Shown here piece after piece: positions 1 to 5,897 of a stretch of 6,397 bases of DNA. Source of the DNA: Candidatus Zixiibacteriota bacterium (GTDB taxonomy: Bacteria > Zixibacteria > MSB-5A5 > CAIYYT01); the NCBI GenBank assembly GCA_026397575.1, contig JAPLUP010000365.1, positions 1 through 6,397 of the forward strand. The letters run 5' to 3'. Position numbers and translations under genes: made by a program. The first letter of the stretch is position 1. Each line of letters begins with the position of its first letter. A model generated the notes under the pieces. That model was not told where the DNA came from and did not search any database. It saw only the letters and a list, made by a program, of their open reading frames with translations.

Positions 1-56
1 TGGCTACGAAGAAGGAGAAAGCCTTCGTTTTGCGCCCCGGCACTCTCCAGGGTCAC
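1..56 (-). CDS. Possible start of a further gene downstream of cheV (partial, runs off the edge)
   Basis: A GTG at 56-54 shares one base with the cheV stop (TAGTG). It opens a reading frame with no stop to the window edge, beginning MTLESAGAQNEGFLLLRS. A stop/start overlap of this kind is common between coupled genes, and cheV-type genes usually have signalling neighbours. Against it, the only purine-rich ribosome-site candidate (GGAGA inside the end of cheV) lies about 16 nt upstream, which is too far, and 18 codons are too few to test coding character. No family can be named. The stretch may simply be untranslated 3' sequence. Confidence 0.2.
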   Translation of the reverse strand, partial: MTLESAGAQNEGFLLLRS

Positions 57-976
57 TATTGCTGCGCAATCATCTCCGGGCTTCTCTTGGCCGTCGTCAG
101 TTCCGTTACCTTTTCCAGCAATTCTTCGACGTTCAGCTTGGTAATGTGGGCGCTGGCCTTCAAGAATTCGGCGCGTTTTTTCATCCCCAGGTCGCCAATC
201 GACGAGTATATAATGACCGGCAGATCACTGGTCTCCTCGCGGTTGCGGATCGCACAAGTCAGTGCCAGTCCGTCCATCTGCGGCGTCTCGACATCGGAGA
301 TCACCAAATCGAACCGCTCTCCGGCTTCGATGTGTTTCAGCGCCTCCTGCCCATTCTTGGCCGCGACCACTTCAAATCCGTACTCGGTAAGCTCCACCGT
401 CAACATATCCCGCACCGATTGCGAGTCCTCCGAAACCAATATCCGCTTGCCGGTTGCAGTGTGGGTCAGGTCTTTCATCTTGTCGAGTTCTCTGGATCGT
501 AGACTGGGGCTAAGACCGAGGATAATCGTTTCATAGTCCAGAAGCTGGATCATGCGCGTCTCGCTCGGTTTCACAATCCCGATCACGTATTTGTGATCAA
601 ATGCGGTCAGCACCGCGTCCGCGTCAATGACATCTTCCCAATGGAAATGATGTATCCAGTCAATGTGGTCGACAAAGAATGCGTTAAGCATGCCGAAGAA
701 CTCGGTAATGATCACCTTCTTCTTTTCCGAGCGTTCGACATCCGGCAGGCCAAGAAACGCCATCAGGTCAATCACAGGCACCACATTGTCGCGGTCGCGA
801 AACACGCCCACGACATAATCCGGTGAATTGGGTGTACCGGTCAAGAGGGGCAGGTCGTTGACGATGCGTTTGACTTTGAGAATGTTGATCCCGAATGAAC
901 GTCCTGCCAGACGGTACTCAAGAATCCGCACCTCGTTGGACCCTGACTTCAGATATGATTCGGCTTCGAGCCTCAT
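56..976 (-). CDS. cheV: CheV-type chemotaxis coupling protein (CheW domain plus receiver domain)
   Basis: The 306-residue protein has the order and length of CheV (about 300 residues in Bacillus). A CheW-like coupling domain spans about residues 13-157, beginning SGSNEVRILEYRL and including FGINILKVKRI, VVPVIDL and the ITEF strand. A response-regulator receiver follows at about 176-295. The receiver looks active: acidic pair E183/D184 (VSEDSQSVR), phospho-acceptor D228 (VISDVETPQMDGL), switch Ser S258 (IIYSSI) and K280 (HITKLN). Lys followed by a non-Pro residue is also my recollection of other CheV proteins. In known CheV proteins the CheW part docks on receptors and CheA, and phosphorylation of the receiver tunes adaptation. 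The ATG at 976 lies 2 nt after the kinase stop, with GGGAGG at 991-986 (9-nt spacing) inside the kinase gene, so translational coupling is likely. Its partner may be the adjacent kinase rather than CheA. The protein could serve a non-motility Che-like pathway; no receptor, CheA or flagellar gene is in view. Confidence 0.9.
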   Translation of the reverse strand: MRLEAESYLKSGSNEVRILEYRLAGRSFGINILKVKRIVNDLPLLTGTPNSPDYVVGVFRDRDNVVPVIDLMAFLGLPDVERSEKKKVIITEFFGMLNAFFVDHIDWIHHFHWEDVIDADAVLTAFDHKYVIGIVKPSETRMIQLLDYETIILGLSPSLRSRELDKMKDLTHTATGKRILVSEDSQSVRDMLTVELTEYGFEVVAAKNGQEALKHIEAGERFDLVISDVETPQMDGLALTCAIRNREETSDLPVIIYSSIGDLGMKKRAEFLKASAHITKLNVEELLEKVTELTTAKRSPEMIAQQ

Positions 977-978
977 GT

Positions 979-1776
979 CTACTTTCCTCCCTTGACGACC
1001 GACACGGAGAAACAGGTCTCTCCGGCTTCGGTCTGATAAGCTTTGATCTCGCCATGCATTGCCGTTACCGCCAGTCTGCAGAAGTACAGACCCAATCCGG
1101 CGCCGCGGTGCCCGACATTTCTGTGGTTGTGTACTTGCTTGAATTTCTCAAAAAGGTCGCTGGGATTGATGTCACCGAATCCTTCGCCACCGTTGGTGAC
1201 GTTGATCGCGACCATGTTCCGATGGTCGGAGACTGTCAATCGTATGCTGCCACCGCTGTTGCTGTGCCTGATCGCGTTAAACAGCAGATTGTCAACAACG
1301 CGAGCCAACAACCCACGGTCGGCTCTGACACTCAGACTATGATCGTAGTCGTTCACCGCGACTATCACGTCCTGTTCTGCGGCCGCAATTTGCACCAAAT
1401 CCACGCACTCGTCAATCACTTCGCTCACTGGGAAATCCTTCCAGTCCACTTTCTGTGAACCTTGCTCCAACCGACTGACCTTGAGCAGATCACTGACGAT
1501 CAACCGCACTCGGTTCATCGCCGTGTGTGTTGATTGCAGTAATTGCGAGTGGAGATCGCGCTTCAGGTCAAAACGCCGCTGATCAAGAAGGCGAAGCAGC
1601 GTTTGCATGGCCGCCAGCGGTCCTTCCAAGTCATGAATAAGATAAAGAACCAAGCTCTCATAGTCCTCGCCCGTGTTCGTGCTCAGCGGCTCTGATTGCC
1701 CCGATTTTGCGAGAGTGGTGTCGATCTCTATCTCCTTTCCCTTTTGTACCCTATCTCGAAGTGTCTGTGGCGACAC
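979..1776 (-). CDS. Soluble sensor-less histidine kinase (HisKA plus HATPase_c)
   Basis: The 265-residue protein has no signal peptide or membrane segment, so it should act in the cytoplasm. A dimerisation/phosphoacceptor helix pair spans about residues 38-105, with the phosphorylatable H48 in LIHDLEGPLAAM (a variant of HELRTPL). The ATP-binding GHKL domain spans about 118-261: N box DNLLFNA (N163, N167), G1 box TNGGEGFGD (195-199), F box LFEKFKQV, and G2 box RGAGLGLYFCRLAV (225-229). The G1 Asp that contacts adenine is replaced by N195. There is no PAS, GAF or HAMP sensor; only about 37 low-complexity residues precede the H box. The start is uncertain. GTG 1776 is the first canonical start in a frame open back to TAG at 1872, but it has no clear ribosome site. 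A good AAAGGAG lies inside the gene (about codons 12-15) with no start codon behind it. The gene probably acts with the coupled CheV, either phosphorylating its receiver or responding to it. Confidence 0.85.
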   Translation of the reverse strand: MSPQTLRDRVQKGKEIEIDTTLAKSGQSEPLSTNTGEDYESLVLYLIHDLEGPLAAMQTLLRLLDQRRFDLKRDLHSQLLQSTHTAMNRVRLIVSDLLKVSRLEQGSQKVDWKDFPVSEVIDECVDLVQIAAAEQDVIVAVNDYDHSLSVRADRGLLARVVDNLLFNAIRHSNSGGSIRLTVSDHRNMVAINVTNGGEGFGDINPSDLFEKFKQVHNHRNVGHRGAGLGLYFCRLAVTAMHGEIKAYQTEAGETCFSVSVVKGGK

Positions 1777-1888
1777 GATCCGAGACGTTCTACTGATATA
1801 TCGGAAAAGCCCTCGGCTCTCGTCACCTTTTCCACCCCCGCAATCAGTTTGCCGGATCCCCGCTCTTTTCTACCGCAATTCCCGTTCC

Positions 1889-1917
1889 ATTATGAAACCG
1901 TCATCAGCCATCGTCAA
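1889..1917 (-). promoter_or_regulatory. Sigma70-like promoter for the kinase-cheV operon
   Basis: On the minus strand, TTGACG (1917-1912) is followed after exactly 17 nt by CATAAT (1894-1889). Each hexamer matches the consensus at five of six positions. Transcription would begin near 1882, leaving a leader of roughly 105 nt before the GTG at 1776. The call rests on hexamer match, spacing and position in a divergent intergenic region. The mapped start is inference. Confidence 0.6.
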
Positions 1918-2038
1918 CAGCCGTATTCTTAGTCGATATCTCCTCTCTCGCTCAGTCTCTCCCAACTTAAATCCGCTTGCCCACACGATTTTGCGATTTC
2001 CTAACGACATTCCATTTGCTTATTTACAAACTTAGTGG

Positions 2039-2069
2039 TTTCGTCTGTGGTAGCCATTTCGTATCTTTG
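2039..2069 (+). promoter_or_regulatory. Weak candidate promoter for the STAS-peptidase operon
   Basis: TATCTTTG at 2062-2069 fits the Bacteroidetes-type -7 element TAnnTTTG. A partial -33 match, TTTC, lies 19 bp upstream at 2039-2042. Read as sigma70 elements the same bases are poor (TATCTT with no good -35). The position, about 50 nt before the ATG at 2120, is reasonable. No better plus-strand promoter was found in the region, but this match could easily be chance and the host's promoter type is unknown. Confidence 0.22.
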
Positions 2070-2119
2070 AAAAAGAAAAGTGGCTCGATTACTCAGAGTG
2101 TAAGGAATTTGGAGGTATA

Positions 2120-2455
2120 ATGAAAGTCAACATCACGGAACAAAACGGAATCGCGATTATTGCCATCCAAGGCAAAATGATGGGCGGTCCCGATACGGGC
2201 GAATTGGATGAAAAACTCTATGCGCTTCTTGGCAAGGATACCAAGACTGCCATTGTCAATCTGGCCGGTTGCGAATGGATCAATTCCTCCGGACTGTCAA
2301 TCCTCATTCATCACTACAAGAAGTTTCGCGATGCCGGTGGCGAGCTAAAGCTGGCAAATCTGACCGACAAGATTGAACGGATTATGGTCATTTCCCGTCT
2401 TACGGAAGTGTTCAAAGTCTATGATTCGGTGGATGCGGCGCTGAAGGACAATTAG
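2120..2455 (+). CDS. STAS-domain anti-sigma-factor antagonist-like protein
   Basis: The 111-residue protein is a single STAS domain of the SpoIIAA/RsbV size and pattern. An N-terminal strand pair (VNITEQNGIAIIAIQGKM) leads to a helix, the strand TAIVNLAGCEWI, the phospho-site loop INSSGLSILI, then GGELKLANL and the C-terminal helix RIMVISRLTEVF. In partner switching such proteins bind an anti-sigma kinase when unphosphorylated and are inactivated by phosphorylation of a Ser in the DSSGL loop; S56 aligns with SpoIIAA S58. Here the preceding Asp is Asn (N55). The start is well supported by GGAGG at 2111-2115, four bases before the ATG. The gene lies about 30 bp upstream of the peptidase on the same strand. 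No RsbW/SpoIIAB-type kinase, PP2C phosphatase or sigma factor is in view, so its partner is unknown. A structural or chemotaxis-associated STAS role is also possible. Confidence 0.87.
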   Translation: MKVNITEQNGIAIIAIQGKMMGGPDTGELDEKLYALLGKDTKTAIVNLAGCEWINSSGLSILIHHYKKFRDAGGELKLANLTDKIERIMVISRLTEVFKVYDSVDAALKDN

Positions 2456-2474
2456 CAACAGAGTGGGGCTATCT

Positions 2475-2480
2475 CGAGGG
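2475..2480 (+). promoter_or_regulatory. Ribosome binding site bearing on the peptidase start
   Basis: CGAGGG at 2475-2480 is the only purine-rich site ahead of the peptidase. It sits 4 nt before TTG 2485 and 10 nt before the in-frame ATG 2491, two codons later. The site does not decide between them; ATG is preferred as the commoner codon at a tolerable spacing. A later ATG at 2587 is unlikely because it would remove the positively charged part of the signal peptide. Confidence 0.45.
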
Positions 2481-2490
2481 ATATTTGCGC

Positions 2491-4866
2491 ATGTCTATCA
2501 TTACCTGCAAGGGTCAACCCGGCGCCCGATCGACATCCGATCGCTGGTGCCGGTGCGGAGCCAAGTATTCTCTTGGATTACTGATCATGGTCTGGTTGCT
2601 CTTGACCGTACCGGGATTTGCGTACGAATACGACCTTTTCGCACTTGCTGACTCCATCAAGAATACTCAGGTTGATTTTTCCCGGCAAGCCAATGTCAAG
2701 AGCCTGATTATCGAGCGAGGCGGCGCCCGCTTCGTCCTCGGATCGGGCACGCTTACCCTGACTCGACCGATCTGCGGTCGGGTGATTGCGGCAGTTTTCG
2801 TAGGCAAGGGGCAGTTCAATTTGGTGCCTCCCAACTCGGCTGAGAAGTTTATGTTCTCTAAGCTTTGTAAGGACTCGGCGGCAGCCTGGGACTTCAAGGA
2901 GTTGGTCTTCTTTACAACTGACGGCCTCATAGAAAATCTGGAGCGGCAGTATGCCTTCGGCGACCTTAAACAGATCGGCTCCCAGCAAGACCTACTCAAC
3001 AACTTTGGTGAATACGTTGAAACCGAATTTGAGGAAACCTTCTCCGCGCATATTCTGCCTGAGTTGCTGCAGAGCCATTCGGCTGGGAGTTTCCGCGCGC
3101 GCTTCAAAGCTCCTTGTGGCAACCTGATTTTCGTTTACGACCCCATGGAAGTTGAGGAAGTCTGTCTCTATAAACACACGCAGACCGCCAGCGGCGCCTT
3201 CCCCGAACTGATCTCAAGTTTCCATTCGCCCGAGCAATATCAGCAGTCACGGTGGGGTCCCGACCATGAAAACAAGGACTTGATTGACAGCCTAGAATAC
3301 GACATCAACGGCAAAATCTGGCAGTCTGCCAAAACCGACCTCCAGATCAAGCTGTCGTTTCTGCCTAGTCTGGATGACTTGCAGTCCCTGCGCTTTAAGA
3401 TTTTCCCTGACCTGACGCGAGAAAGCATTCGCATCACCGACGAGAATGGAGACTCACTTTTTTGGCAGAAAATCACGAAAGAGAACAGCATTACCGTCTA
3501 CTTCCCGCAACCGCTGACCAAAGGGACGCGCCATTCAATCCAGTTCGATTACAGTTCCAAGGGCATGCTCGCCAAGACACCCTGGGGCAATAACGTTTTA
3601 GTTAGTTCGACAACCTGGTATCCCAACTACGGCTATCTCAAACGCTGCAAGTTCAGACTCACTTATGCCTGTCCCGAGCAATATACCTTCCTGTCGGTAG
3701 GGAAGAAGCTCTCCGAAAAGATCGAGGACGGCTTCAAGGCTACTTCTTGGGATATCTCCGACTATCCCGTCGCCATGATTTCCTATAACTACGGTGACTT
3801 CAGCCGCGATACTGCCAGTGCAGCCGATGGCATTCCGATTGAGGTCTATCGCAGTAAGGCACACCATGCCGCATCATCGAGTATGCTGGAGAACGTCCTG
3901 CTTGATATTCGAGCTTCGACGTCTCTTTTTTCGTTGGAATTGGCGCATTATCCCTTTCCCCGTCTGCTGGCCACGGAAATTCCTGACGCACACGGCCAGG
4001 GGATGCCGGGATTTCTTCATCTGGCCTGGAGCACTTTCGAGTCGCAGTTGACTCCTTATGACGATGCCTTCCGCGCTCACGAAGTCGCCCATCAGTGGTG
4101 GGGACATCTGGTCGGCTGGCAAAGCTACCATGACCAATGGCTCTCCGAGGGTTTTGCCGAATACATGGGCGCGTGGTACGTCCAGCGCAAGTACTTGAAC
4201 AACGAGCAATACCGCGGCAAATTCTTCGAGTTGATGGATAGATGGCGTGATGATATACTCCAGTCCGGCGGCTATGATGCCTGGGGCAACCCGACTGCCT
4301 ATCACGAAGGCAACGATGCCGGTCCGATCTGGATGGGCTTGCGGCTGGCGACATCGAAATCGGCTGACTATACGACTCTTGTCTACAGCAAGGGTGCGTA
4401 CGTTCTCTATATGCTGCGCATGATGATGTTCGATTTCAATAAAAGAGACGATTCCAAGTTTAACGGCATGCTCAAGGATTTCCTCGAGCAATACAGTTGG
4501 AAAGAAGCTTCGACACCCGATTTCGTTCGCGTTGCCGAAAAGCATTACGGCAGCAAACTTGACTGGTTCTTTGACGAGTGGGTTTACGGCAACGAGGTTC
4601 CGACTTACCGGTGGTCAGCAACAACAACACAAGAACCAGACGGCCGCTATGTCGTGAACGTTGATATTCAGACCGATGGCGTCTCGCCGACCTTTCGGAT
4701 GTTGGTGCCATTTACGGTTCTTATGGAAGGTGACTATCACACGACCGTCCGTCTTGACATTGATCAGGTCAATAAACGCATCACCTTACCCAGAGTACCA
4801 TACAAACCGGTCAAGTTTATTTTCAATCCGTACAAGTCGGTACTCTGCAAAGAGACAAAACAGTAG
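2491..4866 (+). CDS. Secreted M1-fold (gluzincin) zinc metallopeptidase lacking the GxMEN motif
   Basis: The protein has 791 residues from ATG 2491 (793 from TTG 2485). A long n-region holding C6, C20 and C22 precedes the hydrophobic stretch SLGLLIMVWLLLTVPGFA (27-44), so export with cleavage near A44 is likely. Residues about 50-260 form an extra N-terminal domain (GGARFVLGSGTLTL, GRVIAAVFVGKGQFNLVPP) that I cannot name. Residues about 260-470 look like the M1 N-terminal beta domain. The catalytic domain follows: HEVAHQWWGH with zinc ligands H530 and H534, catalytic E531, and third ligand E553 (LSEGFAEY) at the HExxH-x18-E spacing of gluzincins. Y632 in VYSKGAYVLYML fits the transition-state Tyr. 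A beta-rich C-terminal domain spans about 700-791. The GxMEN loop, which in M1 enzymes grips the substrate amino terminus, is replaced by GQGMPG (502-507). True aminopeptidase activity is therefore unproven; substrate is unknown. It is probably cotranscribed with the STAS gene. Confidence 0.87.
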   Translation: MSIITCKGQPGARSTSDRWCRCGAKYSLGLLIMVWLLLTVPGFAYEYDLFALADSIKNTQVDFSRQANVKSLIIERGGARFVLGSGTLTLTRPICGRVIAAVFVGKGQFNLVPPNSAEKFMFSKLCKDSAAAWDFKELVFFTTDGLIENLERQYAFGDLKQIGSQQDLLNNFGEYVETEFEETFSAHILPELLQSHSAGSFRARFKAPCGNLIFVYDPMEVEEVCLYKHTQTASGAFPELISSFHSPEQYQQSRWGPDHENKDLIDSLEYDINGKIWQSAKTDLQIKLSFLPSLDDLQSLRFKIFPDLTRESIRITDENGDSLFWQKITKENSITVYFPQPLTKGTRHSIQFDYSSKGMLAKTPWGNNVLVSSTTWYPNYGYLKRCKFRLTYACPEQYTFLSVGKKLSEKIEDGFKATSWDISDYPVAMISYNYGDFSRDTASAADGIPIEVYRSKAHHAASSSMLENVLLDIRASTSLFSLELAHYPFPRLLATEIPDAHGQGMPGFLHLAWSTFESQLTPYDDAFRAHEVAHQWWGHLVGWQSYHDQWLSEGFAEYMGAWYVQRKYLNNEQYRGKFFELMDRWRDDILQSGGYDAWGNPTAYHEGNDAGPIWMGLRLATSKSADYTTLVYSKGAYVLYMLRMMMFDFNKRDDSKFNGMLKDFLEQYSWKEASTPDFVRVAEKHYGSKLDWFFDEWVYGNEVPTYRWSATTTQEPDGRYVVNVDIQTDGVSPTFRMLVPFTVLMEGDYHTTVRLDIDQVNKRITLPRVPYKPVKFIFNPYKSVLCKETKQ

Positions 4867-4894
4867 CGTTTCAGTAATGCCCTTCCGGCGATGG

Positions 4895-5092
4895 GGAGTG
4901 TTCAAAAAAGCCCAGACCGTGTCATTGCGAGGAGTGCGAGGAGGTGATGTAGGGTGTGGAGCACGACGAAGCAATCTCGATTTGTGCTCTTCCGATGCAG
5001 GCGCGCAGATTGCTTCGTCGTCAATGCCCCTCCCCTCTCTCTCCCGCCCTGACTCCTCGCAATGAGAATTCCGAGGTTTTTCAACAGTCTCC
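4895..5092. repeat. 198-bp palindromic MITE/REP-like element between convergent genes
   Basis: The element is one long imperfect inverted repeat. Its ends read GGAG...TGTT-n-AAAAA on the left and, on the other strand, the corresponding GGAGACTGTTGAAAAA. Inside lie two perfect 14-bp pairs: TCATTGCGAGGAGT (4922-4935) with its complement at 5052-5065, and CGACGAAGCAATCT (4964-4977) with its complement at 5007-5020. Outer arm offsets are 27 bp on both sides; inner offsets are 42 and 45 bp. ATGG flanks both ends (4891-4894 and 5093-5096), a possible 4-bp target duplication. TGCGAGGAG is tandemly doubled at 4926-4943 on the left arm only. Arms of this TCATTGCGAGGAG/CGAAGCAATCT type recur as dispersed repeats in many bacterial genomes, from memory. 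It codes for nothing recognisable. It lies 28 bp after the peptidase stop and could fold as a two-way terminator or mRNA-stabilising hairpin. Confidence 0.8.
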
Positions 5093-5154
5093 ATGGCGGG
5101 AATTCGTGTGTGTCAGCAGTTCGCCGGAGAGTTTTCCCCGACAGCGGCTCTCGT

Positions 5155-5823
5155 CTACTTAAGTAGAACCATCTTCTTTGTCTCGACAAAGTCCCCGGCC
5201 TTTATCCGATAGAAGTAGACCCCGGATGGAAGCATTCTGCCGGAGACATCTTGGCCGTCCCAGACCATCGAGTAACTACCTGCGCGCAGCAAACCAAGAT
5301 CATTACTTTCTACAGTCTCTCCGTTTACGTTGATGATACTCACCTCCACACGCGCAGAGTGCGGGATCGCGAACCTGATTGTCGTAGCGGGGTTGAATGG
5401 ATTCGGATAGTTCTGCTCCAGCAAATAGTCACCAGGTATTTCCGACTGCTCAGTCACTTCGACTGCCAAATTGGTGACAAAAATGGTGTCCTTCATCGTA
5501 GTGGGATGTATGGTGCATAAGTAAGGGAAAGGTCCGTTGCCGTCCGCAGAAGAAAAAACAGCCTGGAATGATTGATCAGGCCCCGACAAATTGGGTGACG
5601 CCCACGACTTGGGCGAACTGGCATCCGAGGTGCTGTTGTGAACTCCACTCGCCCAGACCCACCTGACGGTGTCGCCGTGCGCGACATGTGTCTTTGCCGG
5701 TGTAAAAAAGAAGTTACCTACGCTGACAGTGTGGACGGTCGCGGACGCACGGCTCGCTGACATGCAGCAGAGCGCAACGACAAAAACCACATTTCGAAGC
5801 GAGAGCCTTTGACTGAGAATCAT
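5155..5823 (-). CDS. Secreted cupredoxin (type-1 copper protein) with C-terminal sorting/FlgD-like domain
   Basis: From ATG 5823 the product has 222 residues. A signal peptide (1-28; RLSLRNVVFVVALCCMSASRASA, cleavage ASA|TV) is followed by a plastocyanin-like domain (about 29-118): VGNFFFTPAKTHVAHGDTVRW, then copper ligands H62 (SGVHNS), C103, H106 and M110 (PYLCTIHPTTM). The ligand spacing is Cx2Hx3M, against Cx2Hx4M in plastocyanin and Cx2Hx2M in amicyanin. Residues about 133-222 form the domain seen at the C-terminus of secreted FCB-group proteins: LEQNYPNPFNPATTIRF, then LPSGVYFYRI and the basic-hydrophobic end KKMVLLK. In type-IX-secreting bacteria this domain directs export or surface attachment; here that is inference. 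The likely role is electron transfer or copper binding outside the cytoplasm. The longer frame from TTG 5850 is less likely because the ATG has the better ribosome site. It converges on the peptidase gene. Confidence 0.85.
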   Translation of the reverse strand: MILSQRLSLRNVVFVVALCCMSASRASATVHTVSVGNFFFTPAKTHVAHGDTVRWVWASGVHNSTSDASSPKSWASPNLSGPDQSFQAVFSSADGNGPFPYLCTIHPTTMKDTIFVTNLAVEVTEQSEIPGDYLLEQNYPNPFNPATTIRFAIPHSARVEVSIINVNGETVESNDLGLLRAGSYSMVWDGQDVSGRMLPSGVYFYRIKAGDFVETKKMVLLK

Positions 5824-5830
5824 ACCATCT

Positions 5831-5835
5831 CTCCC
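5831..5835 (-). promoter_or_regulatory. Ribosome binding site that decides the cupredoxin start
   Basis: GGGAG on the minus strand (5835-5831) lies 7 nt before ATG 5823, an ideal spacing. The upstream in-frame TTG at 5850 has no such site, so the shorter reading with a compact signal peptide is chosen. Confidence 0.65.
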
Positions 5836-5897
5836 GTGCAATATGTTCAAGATTTGCCGGTCGCGAGCCCAAACCCCATGGTTGTGATAAAGTCGAA

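Larger units (their letters stand above)
1777..2119. other. Divergent intergenic region between the kinase-cheV and STAS-peptidase operons
   Basis: This 343-bp stretch separates two operons read in opposite directions. It holds the minus-strand promoter at 1889-1917, an 8-bp palindrome GATATATC at 1795-1802 in the kinase leader, a pyrimidine-rich run near 1940-1972, and the A-rich leader of the STAS gene with its ribosome site. Open frames that cross it have no ribosome site and no recognisable composition. I see no RNA gene and no strong terminator. Confidence 0.6.

Noticed and set aside
7..31. Stem GAAGG-AGAAAG-CCTTC followed by GTTTT as a plus-strand terminator
   Set aside because: The stem is only 5 bp with a broken T-tract, no plus-strand gene is visible to end here, and read on the minus strand no T-run follows.
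30..826. Plus-strand open frames opposite cheV
   Set aside because: They lie antisense to a gene with complete CheW and receiver motifs, have no ribosome sites, and their products show no recognisable pattern.
895..1458. 187-residue plus-strand frame opposite the kinase
   Set aside because: It is the complement of HisKA/HATPase coding sequence and spans the kinase-cheV junction; no domain or ribosome site was seen.
1932..1939. GTCGATAT as a sigma28 (flagellar) -10 element, tempting beside a chemotaxis gene
   Set aside because: No TAAAGTTT-like -35 lies at the required distance upstream.
1673..2035. Plus-strand frames crossing into the divergent intergenic region
   Set aside because: They overlap the kinase 5' end and its promoter, are Ser/Arg/Pro-rich as expected of non-coding translation, and lack ribosome sites.
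3800..4545. Long minus-strand frames (184 and 223 residues) opposite the peptidase catalytic domain
   Set aside because: The plus strand there encodes HEVAH, the third zinc ligand and the catalytic Tyr in one frame. The minus frames are arginine- and histidine-rich shadows.
4921..5065. CRISPR-like or tandem repeat array
   Set aside because: The repeats are inverted pairs of one palindromic unit; there are no regularly spaced direct repeats with spacers.
4786..5189. Short open frames inside the palindromic element on both strands
   Set aside because: The sequence is explained by inverted repeats, and the predicted peptides are low-complexity and mirror one another.
5732..5775. Lipobox in the cupredoxin signal peptide (cysteines in VVALCCMSAS)
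   Set aside because: The residue before each Cys (Leu or Cys) does not fit the Gly/Ala/Ser required, and a good ASA signal-peptidase I site follows.
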